64,000 nt of DNA from Sphingomonadales bacterium. Lineage in GTDB: Bacteria > Pseudomonadota > Alphaproteobacteria > Sphingomonadales > Sphingomonadaceae. Where the stretch lies: positions 248,001-312,000 of the forward strand of contig JADKHG010000014.1 of the NCBI GenBank assembly GCA_016721875.1, in the 5' to 3' direction. A program made the translations under genes and the position numbers. Of the stretch, positions 36,875-45,512 are shown in pieces (position 1 is the stretch's first letter; the number at the start of each line of letters is the position of its first letter). The notes under the pieces are model-generated. The model saw only the letters and a program-made list of their open reading frames with translations, was not told the DNA's origin and searched no databases.

Positions 36875-38416
36875 ATGGGATGGGAGAAAGAGCTCGAAGA
36901 GCTGCGCGCTCGCGAAGTGCTTGCCGAAAAAATGGGCGGCGAGGAGAAGGTTGCGCGCCAGCATGGGCAGGGCAAGCTTGACGCGCGTGAACGGATAAAG
37001 CGACTGGTCGACCCCGGCAGTTTCCGCGAAATTGGCAAGATTGCGGGCAAGGCAAGCTATGACTCGAATTTGAGTCTGGAGGATTTCGCGCCCTCCAACT
37101 TCATCTTTGGCAGGGCCAATATCAATGGCCGCCCGGTGGTTGCCAGCGCAGATGACTTTACGGTTCGCGGCGGTGCCGCCGATGCCGCACTGCACCGCAA
37201 GTTCATCCAGTGCGAAAAGATGGCGCACACTATGGGGCTGCCGCTGATCCGCATGATCGACGGCACCGGCGGCGGCGGGTCGGTGAAAAGCCTTGAGGAT
37301 ATGGGCTTCACCTATGTGCCGGTTTCGCCAGGCTGGGAGGATATTGTCAAAAATCTGGAGACCGTTCCCGTGGTCGCGCTGGCGCTGGGGCCTACGGCGG
37401 GGATGGGTGCGGCGCGCACCGTTGCCAGCCATTATTCGATCATGGTCAAGGGGCTGAGCCAAGTGTTCGCCGCAGGCCCGGTGGTCGCGGCGCAGATCGG
37501 CGAGGAGCTGTCCAAAGAGGCGCTGGGCGGTAGCGGCATCCACACCCGCAACGGCGTGGTCGATGAGGAAGTTGCAAGCGAGGATGAGGCCTTTGCGGTT
37601 GCAAGGCGTTTCCTGTCATACCTGCCTTCATCGGTCGACACATTGGCGACGCGGACGGCTTGCAACGATCCCACAGACCGGCGTGATGAGAAATTGATCT
37701 CCATCGTCCCGCGCGAGGACAAGCAGGTCTATTCGATGCGTGCAGTGATGGAGGCTGTGTTCGACCGGGGATCGGTTTTCGAAATGGGCAAGCGTTGGGG
37801 CCGTGCAGCGATCACCGCTTTTGCCCGGCTCGATGGTTGGCCCGTAGCGGTATTGGCATCGGACCCAAGCTATCTGGGTGGGTCATGGGAAGCGTTGACG
37901 TCGCAAAAGGTGAAACGCTTTGTCGAAATGGCAGGGCAGTTCCGCCTGCCCGTTGTCCATCTGGTCGACAATCCGGGCTTCATGATCGGGCTGGAGGCGG
38001 AACGCAGCGGCACAATCCGTTACGGTGTCGAGGCGATGAACGTGGTGTATAAGGCAACCGTCCCCTGGGCGAGCGTGATCGTGCGCCGCGCCTATGGAAT
38101 TGCGGGCAGCGCGATGTCGAACGGCGAGCGCTTCCAATACCGCTTTGCCTGGCCAAGCGGCGACTGGGGTTCACTCCCCATCGCGGGCGGACTGGAAGCC
38201 GCCTATAAGTCCGAAATTGCCGCTGCCGACGATCCTGCAGCCAAGCTTGAAGAGATCAAGGCGCGGCTGAACGCAGTCACGTCGCCCTTCCGCACCGCCG
38301 AGAAGTTCAATGTCGAGGACATTATCGACCCGCGCGACACAAGGCCTTTGCTGTGCGAATTTGCAGGGCTGGCTTGGGGGAAGCTGGGGGTTCGACGCCA
38401 AATTAGTCAACCTTGA
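36875..38416 (+). CDS. Acyl-CoA carboxylase beta subunit (propionyl/methylcrotonyl-CoA carboxylase type)
   Basis: The 513-aa carboxyltransferase has the two crotonase-like halves. The N-terminal half includes GKLDARERIKRLVDPGSF, DDFTVRGGA, GTGGGGSVKSL and LGPTAGMGAA. The C-terminal half includes PVVHLVDNPGFMIGLEAE and YGIAGSAMSNGERFQYRFAWPSGDWGSLPI. It transfers CO2 from biotin to an acyl-CoA. No biotin carboxylase/BCCP gene is adjacent, so the partner alpha subunit must be elsewhere. Its last 14 bases overlap the convergent small membrane-protein gene. Confidence 0.92.
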   Translation: MGWEKELEELRAREVLAEKMGGEEKVARQHGQGKLDARERIKRLVDPGSFREIGKIAGKASYDSNLSLEDFAPSNFIFGRANINGRPVVASADDFTVRGGAADAALHRKFIQCEKMAHTMGLPLIRMIDGTGGGGSVKSLEDMGFTYVPVSPGWEDIVKNLETVPVVALALGPTAGMGAARTVASHYSIMVKGLSQVFAAGPVVAAQIGEELSKEALGGSGIHTRNGVVDEEVASEDEAFAVARRFLSYLPSSVDTLATRTACNDPTDRRDEKLISIVPREDKQVYSMRAVMEAVFDRGSVFEMGKRWGRAAITAFARLDGWPVAVLASDPSYLGGSWEALTSQKVKRFVEMAGQFRLPVVHLVDNPGFMIGLEAERSGTIRYGVEAMNVVYKATVPWASVIVRRAYGIAGSAMSNGERFQYRFAWPSGDWGSLPIAGGLEAAYKSEIAAADDPAAKLEEIKARLNAVTSPFRTAEKFNVEDIIDPRDTRPLLCEFAGLAWGKLGVRRQISQP

Positions 38417-38675
38417 TCATCTGGGACTTCGCCTTCATCCACCGGATCATGGCCCATTGCCACAGTAAGAACACCAGAACTAAACCGGTAGTAGCTAGCC
38501 ATTTGACTGCGTTGGAAGTGTGCAACTGGATCAATTCACTATAGCACAGAAACAATGCAAATGACGGAAGACTCCACAGTAGCATTGCTAGCCAGCCAGA
38601 TAACTTCCGGGGCAAAATGTTAAAATTCCACCAGCTTCTGTAGTAGCAGACAAACGGTTTGTCTTCGTCGCGCAT
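38403..38675 (-). CDS. Small membrane protein, unknown function
   Basis: The 90-aa protein has two predicted transmembrane helices (about residues 28-48 and 60-78) and an aromatic-rich N-terminus (YYRSWWNFNILPRKLSGW). It is last in the minus-strand group SPFH-Arc-small membrane protein-this gene. The N-terminal W-x-F...K-L-x-GW layout echoes that of the next protein upstream, so the two may be distant paralogues. No family is recognised. Confidence 0.65.
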   Translation of the reverse strand: MRDEDKPFVCYYRSWWNFNILPRKLSGWLAMLLWSLPSFALFLCYSELIQLHTSNAVKWLATTGLVLVFLLWQWAMIRWMKAKSQMIKVD

Positions 38676-38693
38676 TAAGTGCGTCCTTTTCTC

Positions 38694-38951
38694 TTAGTCG
38701 CCTGGCCTGCCCCGCCATTTCCAGCCACCCTCGGTACGTGCAGCGTAGATCGGCATTGGCGCCAACGCTATCAGAAGGACCAAAGGCATCATAATCAAGG
38801 GACGGGTCGCCAGCAGAAATGCGAGGCCGATCATCACCGCCATGTGCGATAGCAACAGAACCCAGCCTTGCAATTTGAACGGCAGGCCAGCGCCATAGCC
38901 AAAGCGTTTGGCCCGGAACCAGGGGCCTTTGTCGAAGAAATGGTGCAACAT
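38694..38951 (-). CDS. Small membrane protein, unknown function
   Basis: The 85-aa protein has two hydrophobic helices (about residues 28-48 and 50-70). The N-terminus MLHHFFDKGPWFRAKRFGYGAGLPFKLQGW is cytosolic-looking and the tail is basic (GGWKWRGRPGD). It lies 18 bases after the Arc-like gene on the same strand, and the likely paralogue follows 18 bases further. The function is unknown; linkage to an SPFH protein suggests a membrane-organisation role (inference). Confidence 0.7.
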   Translation of the reverse strand: MLHHFFDKGPWFRAKRFGYGAGLPFKLQGWVLLLSHMAVMIGLAFLLATRPLIMMPLVLLIALAPMPIYAARTEGGWKWRGRPGD

Positions 38952-38969
38952 TATATGTCTCCTTTTCGA

Positions 38970-39191
38970 CTATTCATATCGAGACCCCTCCTTAACTGGC
39001 GGGCGGCCCCGTTTGGGTGCTTCACTAACCCCGACCTTCACCCCTCGCCGTTCAAGCGCCTCACGCAGCAACACTTCCACCTCGGCATTGACGCTGCGGA
39101 AATCGCCCGCCGCCGTCCGCTCGATCGCGGCGTAGAGCGCCGGATCGAGACGGAGAGGGAAGGCTTTTTTGGGTTGGACGGACACCGGCAA
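38970..39191 (-). CDS. Arc-like ribbon-helix-helix DNA-binding protein
   Basis: The 73-aa protein has KKAFPLRLDPALYAAIERTAAGDFRSVNAEVEVLLREAL, the beta-strand plus two-helix pattern of Arc/MetJ repressors. A basic, proline-containing tail follows. RHH proteins bind palindromic operators as dimers. It starts 3 bases after the SPFH gene stop, and a palindrome sits just upstream of that operon, so autoregulation is plausible. No toxin gene of a recognised TA family is adjacent. Confidence 0.8.
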   Translation of the reverse strand: MPVSVQPKKAFPLRLDPALYAAIERTAAGDFRSVNAEVEVLLREALERRGVKVGVSEAPKRGRPPVKEGSRYE

Positions 39192-39193
39192 AC

Positions 39194-40090
39194 CTATTGA
39201 TACAGGGTTCCGGTGTTCACCACAGGCTGGGTATCGCGTTCACCGCAGAGCACCACCATCAGGTTCGATACCATCGCCGCGCGGCGTTCGTCGTCGAGCT
39301 CGACAACGTTTTTCTCTGACAACATTTCGAGCGCCATTTCGACCATGCCGACTGCACCTTCGACCAAGGTTTTGCGCGCGGCGACCACCGCCTCAGCCTG
39401 CTGGCGTCGGAGCATCGCGCCGGCAATTTCCTGCGCATAGGCAAGGTGAGTGAAGCCGCATTCGTCAACAGTGATGCCAGCAACCGCGAGACGCGCCATC
39501 AACTCGGCACGCAATTCGGCACCGACCTGGTCATGATTGCCGCGCAAAGTGACTTCCTGATGCGCGAAATCGTCATAGGGGTAACGCGCACCGATTGTGC
39601 GCACCGCCGCTTCGATCTGGGCGATCACAAATGCCTTATAGTCATCAACATCGAACAGCGCCTGCGCCGTATCGGTGACGCGCCAGACCACTTGCGCCGC
39701 CATTTCGATCGGGTTGCCGCGCAGGTCGTTGACCTTGATCTTTTCGGAAATCAGATTGTTCGAACGTACCGAAATCTTGGTCGAGCTCATCCATGGCCAG
39801 ACCCAGCGCAATCCTTCCCTACGGTCGGTTCCCTGATAGGATCCGAACATCGTGATCGACGCCGCCTGATTGGGTTGCAGCATATAGAAACCCGACGAGG
39901 CGATTGAGAGTGCAACAAACCACGCCACACACGCACCGATACTACCCGGCGTTCCCTCGACTTCAATCGCGTGGAAAATCGACCAGACCAAAAGGCCGAG
40001 CAACGCAATTGCGAGTGCGAACATCAAATAGCCGCTGAATGTGCGGGCATTGCGTTCGCGGCTGGCGTTCAATGAAATCAGATCAGACAT
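39194..40090 (-). CDS. SPFH/prohibitin-domain membrane protein
   Basis: The 298-aa protein has two N-terminal membrane helices (about residues 20-42 and 50-72). An SPFH domain follows (QPNQAASITMFGSYQGTDRREGLRWVWPW, VNDLRGNPIEMAAQVVWRV, FVIAQIEAAVRTIGARYPYDD), then a helical flotillin-like coil (MLRRQQAEAVVAARKTLVEGAVGMVE). These proteins scaffold membrane microdomains or quality-control proteases. It is first of a four-gene minus-strand operon with an Arc-like regulator and two small membrane proteins. ATG 40090 has GGAGGAC just upstream. Confidence 0.88.
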   Translation of the reverse strand: MSDLISLNASRERNARTFSGYLMFALAIALLGLLVWSIFHAIEVEGTPGSIGACVAWFVALSIASSGFYMLQPNQAASITMFGSYQGTDRREGLRWVWPWMSSTKISVRSNNLISEKIKVNDLRGNPIEMAAQVVWRVTDTAQALFDVDDYKAFVIAQIEAAVRTIGARYPYDDFAHQEVTLRGNHDQVGAELRAELMARLAVAGITVDECGFTHLAYAQEIAGAMLRRQQAEAVVAARKTLVEGAVGMVEMALEMLSEKNVVELDDERRAAMVSNLMVVLCGERDTQPVVNTGTLYQ

Positions 40091-40106
40091 GATGTCCTCC
40101 AGTTTA

Positions 40107-40128
40107 ATATGATATCATATTTATATCA
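40107..40128 (-). promoter_or_regulatory. Palindromic operator candidate upstream of the SPFH operon
   Basis: ATATGATATCATAT at 40107-40120 is a perfect 14-bp palindrome, and a further TATATCA half-site follows at 40122-40128. It lies 17-38 bases before the SPFH start in the only promoter-sized gap, so a repressor bound here would block the operon. The adjacent Arc-like protein is the natural candidate. Confidence 0.55.
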
Positions 40129-40233
40129 TTTCGCCCTTTGCACAAGTGGAAACGGAAGGCGCCGTCCTAGTTGCCATGATCGCTTGTTTTCGGTCTGTAT
40201 CCCCGGCACAGTCGGGTCAGAGAAAGGGGCTCC

Positions 40234-41769
40234 ATGATGCAGGATTTCAAAACAGCCACCAGCCGGAGAAACATGATTCGCGGAGGCGCAATGCTGGCAG
40301 GCGGGGCGTTGCTGATGCGGCCCACCACAGTGCTTGCCGCCGATACGAACATGGCCACAATCCGCAAGGCCGTCGAAGGCGGGCGCGATGCCTCGCTGAA
40401 GCGCATCCGCGACTGGATCGCTCTGCCCTCGATCGCTGCCGAGAATCGGAGCATGCAAGAAGGTGCCGAATATATGGCAGAACTCGCGCGCAATGCCGGG
40501 TTCCAGCATGTCGAGATTGTCCCTACCGATGGCCATCCGGGCGTGTTCGCAACGCTGGACGCCGGAGCCAAGCGCACGCTGGGCATCTATTTCATGTATG
40601 ATGTGAAGCAATATGATCCAGCCGAATGGACCTCTCCACCTTTAGAAAGCCGAATGGTTGATAAGCCCGGTTTGGGCAAAGCAATTGTGGGACGCGGTGC
40701 GGTGAACCAGAAGGGGCCTGAGGCCACCTTCTTGGCAGCATTGCACGCCATCCGTGCCGCTGGTCGCAAGCTGCCGGTCAACATCGTCCTGATCTGTGAG
40801 GGAGAGGAGGAAATCGGTTCTCCCCATTTCAAACAGGTCGCAACCAAACCCAATGTCCTTGCCGCCTTGCGCAAATGCGAAGGCATCTTCATTCCGGCGA
40901 GCTGGCAGGACGGGCAAGGCAATGTGCAGGTCAACCTTGGCTCCAAGGGCATTGTCGAGCTTGAACTCGTCGCCTCGGGGGAGAAATGGGGCAAGGGGCC
41001 GAAGGGAGACATCCACAGCAGCATTAAGGCAATGGTCGATTCGCCCAGCTGGCGGCTGGTGCAGGCCCTGCAAACGTTGGTAACGCCCGATGGCAACACT
41101 CCAGTCATTGACGGCTGGTTCGAAAATGTCCGGCCGCTGACCGAGCGCGAAAAGGTCTTGATTGGCGAGATCGCCCGATCAGCCGACGAAGCCCAGCAAA
41201 AGAAGCTGTTCGGCGTCACCCATTGGATTGATGGCCTGCCTTATGACAAGGCTCTCACGCGGTTGGCGCAGGAGCCGACGGTCAATATCGAGGGACTGGT
41301 CGCAGGCTATACTGGCCCCGGCGGCAAGACGGTGCTGCCCGGCAAGGCGGTCGCCAAACTGGACTTACGATTGGTACCCAATCAGACCCGCGCCGAGGCC
41401 GAACGCAAGTTGCGCGCCCATCTCGACAAGCACGGCTTTGCCGATGTCGAGGTCAATGTGAGCGGTGGATATGACCCGACCGAGGTTTCGGAAGACAGTC
41501 GTCTGATCAAGACGATGCTCGCCACTTATGCCCGTGCAGGCGTCAAGGCGACGCTCAACCCGCGTATTGCAGGAAGTTGGCCCGGGGCAACTTTTACCGC
41601 ACCGCCGGTGTCGATCGCAGCGGGTCATTTCGGCATGGGCCATGGATCGGGCGCGCATGCACCGGACGAATATTATCTAATCGAATCAACCAATCCAAAA
41701 GTTGCCGGACTAGTCGAGGCAACAATGGGCTATGCCGATTTCCTCTATCAACTGGCTGCCATCAAATAG
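40234..41769 (+). CDS. M20 family metallopeptidase-like exported protein
   Basis: The 511-aa protein has a Tat-type signal (SRRNMIRGGAMLAGGALLM). M20 boxes are present but altered. The first metal-ligand box reads YFMYDVKQYDP instead of GH-x-DV, so the usual His is Met. The bridging-Asp box reads GRGAVNQKGP, with Asn for Asp. The base/ligand Glu pair in CEGEEEIGSPHF and a late His (GHGSGAHAPDE) are kept. It may bind one metal or act on unusual amides. The same MYDV/NQKGP wording occurs, from memory, in an M20 subfamily, so it is not random decay. Confidence 0.85.
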   Translation: MMQDFKTATSRRNMIRGGAMLAGGALLMRPTTVLAADTNMATIRKAVEGGRDASLKRIRDWIALPSIAAENRSMQEGAEYMAELARNAGFQHVEIVPTDGHPGVFATLDAGAKRTLGIYFMYDVKQYDPAEWTSPPLESRMVDKPGLGKAIVGRGAVNQKGPEATFLAALHAIRAAGRKLPVNIVLICEGEEEIGSPHFKQVATKPNVLAALRKCEGIFIPASWQDGQGNVQVNLGSKGIVELELVASGEKWGKGPKGDIHSSIKAMVDSPSWRLVQALQTLVTPDGNTPVIDGWFENVRPLTEREKVLIGEIARSADEAQQKKLFGVTHWIDGLPYDKALTRLAQEPTVNIEGLVAGYTGPGGKTVLPGKAVAKLDLRLVPNQTRAEAERKLRAHLDKHGFADVEVNVSGGYDPTEVSEDSRLIKTMLATYARAGVKATLNPRIAGSWPGATFTAPPVSIAAGHFGMGHGSGAHAPDEYYLIESTNPKVAGLVEATMGYADFLYQLAAIK

Positions 41770-41778
41770 GTTGAGAAA

Positions 41779-41804
41779 AAAGGGCGGGGAAATCCCCGCC
41801 CTTT
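41779..41804. terminator. Bidirectional intrinsic terminator
   Basis: AAAGGGCGGGGA, a 2-base spacer and TCCCCGCCCTTT form a perfect 12-bp inverted repeat flanked by A and T runs. It sits between the convergent M20 and M3 peptidase genes and can serve both. Confidence 0.9.
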
Positions 41805-41809
41805 GCATC

Positions 41810-43957
41810 TTAGTTTGTCGTTTCACCAGGAACTGGGAAGCCGCGCTTCTTCATGATATATTTGACGTCGGGATCACGCCCGCGGAATGCGCGATAGGCC
41901 TCCAGCCGGTCGGTTTCATTGCCGGTGGCAAGCAACATCGAGCGGAAGCGTTCGGCGGTTTCCTTGTCCCAGACATCGCCCGCCTCGTTAAACGCCGCCC
42001 AAGTGTCGGCATCCATCGTTTCCGACCAGAGATAGCTGTAATAGCCAGCCGAATAGCCGTCGCCCGAAAAGAGATGGTTGAACTGTGGCAGCCGGTGCCG
42101 CATCACCATTTCCTTCGGCATGCCGATTTCGGCGAGCGCCGATTTTTCAAATGCTTTCACATCGCTGATCGGTTCACTGCGGTTGTGCATCATCATGTCG
42201 AGGATCGAGCTCGACAGATATTCGACCGTGGCAAAGCCTTGCATGAAAGTGTCGCTCGCCTTGATCTTGTCGACCAGCGCTTGGGGGATCGGTTCGCCGG
42301 TCTCTGCATGTTTGGCGTAGGTGTTGAGCACATAAGGCGTCAGCAGCCAATTCTCGTTCACCTGGCTGGGAAATTCGACAAAATCGCGCGGCACATTGGC
42401 AAGCCCCGGCCACATGACGTCCGAATTCAGATAGTGGATCGCATGGCCGAATTCGTGGAACAGCGTCGAAGCGTCGTCGATGCTGATTAGCGTCGGCTTG
42501 CCATTTGCGCCGGGGACAAAATTGTTGTTGTTAGAGGCAAGCACGATGTTGTTCTTGCCACTCAACCGGTTCTGGTCGCGATAGGTTGTCATCCACGCGC
42601 CTGACCGTTTTCCGGAGCGCGCGAAGTTGTCGAGATAGAAAAGCCCGATGACCTTGCCGTTGCGCTTCACCTCAAAGGTGCGAACCTTGGGTTCGAACAC
42701 CGGCACCACGCCGGTATTTTCGGTGAAGCTCATGCCATAAAGGCGGCCTGCGGCGTCGAACATCGCCGACACCATATTGTCCAATTGGAAATAGGGTTTC
42801 AGCTCATTCTGGTCGAGGTCGTATTTTGCCTTGCGGACTTTTTCGGCATAATAGCGATAGTCCCATGGCTCGATGGTGATGCCGGCATTGTCCTTGTCGG
42901 CCACCGCCTGCATGTCGGCGACTTCTTCCTTCACGCGGGCAACCGCAGCGGGCCAGACCTTCATCATTAGGTCCATCGCGCGCGCCGGTTCTTTCGCCAT
43001 CGTGTCGGCCATGCGGTACCAGGCATGGTTTTCAAAACCGAGCAGCTTGGCGCGTTGCTGGCGCAGCTTCAGGATTTCGGCGATGGTCGCATTGGTGTCG
43101 TTGGCGTCACCATTGTCTCCGCGGCTGATGAAGGCGCGCCAGATTTTTTCACGCAGATCGCGACGCGGCGAATTTTCGAGGAAGGGCTGGATTGCCGAGC
43201 GGGTATTGGCCACAGCCCAGCCGGTCTTGCCCTTCGCCTCTGCCGCTGCCTTTAACGAGGCGACAAAGCTTTCGGGCAGCCCGGCAACATCGGCAGTGTC
43301 GGTGAGCAGGATGAAGGTCTCTTCATCGGCCAGCACCTTGTTCTGGAAATTGGAGAATTGCTTCGCCAGCTCGGTTTCCAGCGCGATCAATTCTGATTTT
43401 TGATCAGCCTTCAACAGCGCGCCATTGCGCACAAGCGCGTCATAGGTGCGTTCAAGCAAGCGCAACTGTGCGGTGTCCAGACCCAGTTCGTCGCGCATGT
43501 CGTGCAGATATTTGACCCGTTGAAACCAACGCGAATCGAGCTGCAATTCGTTGAAGAAGGCACTGAGCTTAGGTTCCCACTCAGCCTGAATCGCGCGGAT
43601 TTCCGGATTGGACAGGTTGGAGCTGTGCACGCCCCAGATCGCGAACAGCCGATTGATCGACTCCCCGGAAAGCTCATTGGCCTTGATCGTGTTGTCAAAG
43701 GTGATCGCCGCCCTGTTGTTCAGAATCGCCTCGAATTCGGCCTTGGACTGTTTCATCGCGGCTTCGAATGCGGCCGGAAAATCAGCGGGCTTTACCTTGT
43801 CCCAAGGCGGAACCCCATCATAAGGCCCTGTCCATTCTTGCAACATCAACGGCATTGCTTCGGCCTTGGCGGCAGGCTTGGCTTCAACCGCGACGGTCAT
43901 AGCCACCCCCGCAAGCAACAGCGTGGACAATTTTCCGGCTTTCCATAATTTTTGCAC
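41810..43957 (-). CDS. dcp: M3 family metallopeptidase (peptidyl-dipeptidase Dcp type)
   Basis: The protein is about 715 aa. A signal peptide (KLSTLLLAGVAMTVAVEA) precedes a long helical N-domain and the zinc motif HEFGH in STLFHEFGHAIHYL, with the third ligand Glu in VEFPSQVNENW. GRDPDVKYIMKKRG near the end is typical of Dcp. It removes dipeptides from the C-terminus of peptides, here probably in the periplasm. I place the start at GTG 43957 (QKLWKAGK), which gives a proper signal peptide; the open frame upstream is not protein-like. Confidence 0.92.
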   Translation of the reverse strand: MQKLWKAGKLSTLLLAGVAMTVAVEAKPAAKAEAMPLMLQEWTGPYDGVPPWDKVKPADFPAAFEAAMKQSKAEFEAILNNRAAITFDNTIKANELSGESINRLFAIWGVHSSNLSNPEIRAIQAEWEPKLSAFFNELQLDSRWFQRVKYLHDMRDELGLDTAQLRLLERTYDALVRNGALLKADQKSELIALETELAKQFSNFQNKVLADEETFILLTDTADVAGLPESFVASLKAAAEAKGKTGWAVANTRSAIQPFLENSPRRDLREKIWRAFISRGDNGDANDTNATIAEILKLRQQRAKLLGFENHAWYRMADTMAKEPARAMDLMMKVWPAAVARVKEEVADMQAVADKDNAGITIEPWDYRYYAEKVRKAKYDLDQNELKPYFQLDNMVSAMFDAAGRLYGMSFTENTGVVPVFEPKVRTFEVKRNGKVIGLFYLDNFARSGKRSGAWMTTYRDQNRLSGKNNIVLASNNNNFVPGANGKPTLISIDDASTLFHEFGHAIHYLNSDVMWPGLANVPRDFVEFPSQVNENWLLTPYVLNTYAKHAETGEPIPQALVDKIKASDTFMQGFATVEYLSSSILDMMMHNRSEPISDVKAFEKSALAEIGMPKEMVMRHRLPQFNHLFSGDGYSAGYYSYLWSETMDADTWAAFNEAGDVWDKETAERFRSMLLATGNETDRLEAYRAFRGRDPDVKYIMKKRGFPVPGETTN

Positions 43958-44125
43958 CTCAGGTCTCCGATCAGGATTCGGGCGGACGCCCGGTTGCGCG
44001 ACACTATGCGCGCAGGATGGGGTCAGCTTACAATGCGCATTGCGGCGTGGCAATTCTCTGGAAGCAGACAGGAAAATAATCCAATATGAACCGATTGCGA
44101 GAAGCAGCATGGGGAACGGGTGCGA

Positions 44126-45097
44126 ATGCCCAATGATGTCGACTATGAAACCCGAAGGCCGACTTGTCTGGTGCTGACAGTGCCCGAAAACACCGATTTG
44201 GCCCTGTTCGCACTTGTAAAGCAATGCGGATGCACCCTTGTCGCGGAGATCAGCATAGATGCTGCGCTGGAATCCGCTGAGATCGGGGCATTTCCTGCTG
44301 CCGATTATTTGCTCGCGCCGATTCCCTCCGTTTCAGAGCGGACTGCAGATGTTTTGTCCAAAATTGCGGCATATTTGAACGAATATGGAACAGAGGCCCT
44401 GATCTGGGCCGAGGGGGACCAGCTCGATGCCGCATTCGCCATCCTTCCACCTGGGCGCTGCCATTTCTTCACCGGCCGCGACGATTTTGCCGTTGCACAG
44501 GTGCTGAGCGGCATGCTCAAGCCAGCCGCAATCAATGCAGTCGGCGAAACCGACAAGGCAACCGACTATGGCGCATTGTCTCGAATCAGCGACGAACTGG
44601 CAGGCTTTGCCCGGACCTTGGCACGGATCGCCGATCAGGATGAGGCCGTTGCCGAGCAATTGCACGACATGCCAGTATCATTCCGCCCTGCCCCAGCGGA
44701 TTTTTTCGCACCCATCGGCTTTGCCGCCAGCGAAAAACCGGCGACTCAGGCGGTGGATGCGGCCTATGTCCGCGCACTGATCAAGGCGCGGCGGCGGCGC
44801 GATTCCTATTTTTCCGCGCAACTGTTCGCCGATCCGGGCTGGGACATTTTGCTCGATCTGTTCGCCGCGAAGCTCGAAGCGAAAAAGGTCTCGGTATCAA
44901 GCCTGTGCATCGCCGCCGCCGTCCCGGCGACCACGGCATTGCGCTGGATCACCGCGATGACCGAGGACGGCCTGCTGGTGCGGGAGCAAGACCCGAACGA
45001 CGCACGGCGGGTGTTTATTGGCTTGTCCGACGACAGCGAAGCCAGCCTGACTGCCTATTTCATTGACCAGCAAGCAGGCGGATCGATGCCGATATGA
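44126..45097 (+). CDS. Winged-helix (MarR-like) regulator with unknown N-terminal domain
   Basis: The protein is about 323 aa. The C-terminal 90 residues (ARRRRDSYFSAQLFADPGWDILLDLFAAKLE, LCIAAAVPATTALRWI, DGLLVREQDPNDARRVFIGLS) form a winged-helix typical of a subgroup of sphingomonad MarR-type regulators. The N-terminal about 200 residues resemble a receiver/sensor-like alpha-beta domain (PTCLVLTVPENTDLALFALV) but have no recognised family. It is divergent from the dcp gene, and the 170-base gap holds both promoters. Confidence 0.75.
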   Translation: MPNDVDYETRRPTCLVLTVPENTDLALFALVKQCGCTLVAEISIDAALESAEIGAFPAADYLLAPIPSVSERTADVLSKIAAYLNEYGTEALIWAEGDQLDAAFAILPPGRCHFFTGRDDFAVAQVLSGMLKPAAINAVGETDKATDYGALSRISDELAGFARTLARIADQDEAVAEQLHDMPVSFRPAPADFFAPIGFAASEKPATQAVDAAYVRALIKARRRRDSYFSAQLFADPGWDILLDLFAAKLEAKKVSVSSLCIAAAVPATTALRWITAMTEDGLLVREQDPNDARRVFIGLSDDSEASLTAYFIDQQAGGSMPI

Positions 45098-45158
45098 CTT
45101 GCGTCGCGACGCTTGCTTTGGCAAAGGCGCTCGCACGAGGATATTTTCGTCGTTGTGC

Positions 45159-45234
45159 GGGCGCTTAGCTCAGTTGGTAGAGCATCTCGTTTACACCGAG
45201 AGGGTCAGCGGTTCGAGCCCGTTAGCGCCCACCA
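45159..45234 (+). tRNA. tRNA-Val (anticodon TAC)
   Basis: The 76-base cloverleaf has acceptor GGGCGCT paired with AGCGCCC and an encoded 3' ACCA. The D-arm contains AGCTCAGTTGGTAGAGC, the anticodon stem TCTCG/CGAGA encloses TTTACAC with anticodon TAC, and the T-arm contains GGTTCGAGCC. It decodes GUA and other valine codons. Confidence 0.97.
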
Positions 45235-45295
45235 TCGCACGAAAATGCTTTCGCCGTTCATCGGTGTGAAAGCTTTTGGAGAGCAGGATAGGACT

Positions 45296-45505
45296 ATGCG
45301 ATTGGCAAGACCCCTGACGATCTTTACCGCAATGGCGCTGCTAGCCATGCCGCATGCGGTGCTCGCGCAGTCGAAAGAGTCCCGCAAAAAGCCCGATTCT
45401 ACCGAAGGCTATGCGCAAAACTGCAAGCCGGTGGTGCAATCGATGACTGAATCGGCCACTGCCCGCAAACGCGACTGCCCGCCCCCGCGCCGCATTTTGA
45501 TGTGA
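45296..45505 (+). CDS. Small secreted protein, unknown function
   Basis: The 69-aa protein has a clear signal peptide (RLARPLTIFTAMALLAMPHAVLAQ). A short lysine-rich mature part follows with two cysteines (AQNCKPVV, RDCPPPRR) and ends PPRRILM. It follows tRNA-Val by 61 bases. The function is unknown. Confidence 0.65.
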   Translation: MRLARPLTIFTAMALLAMPHAVLAQSKESRKKPDSTEGYAQNCKPVVQSMTESATARKRDCPPPRRILM

Positions 45506-45512
45506 TTTTGGG

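Noticed and set aside
38970..39191. Antitoxin of a toxin-antitoxin pair
   Set aside because: The RHH protein is antitoxin-like, but its neighbours are an SPFH protein and small membrane proteins with no recognised toxin fold, so a TA call is not supported.
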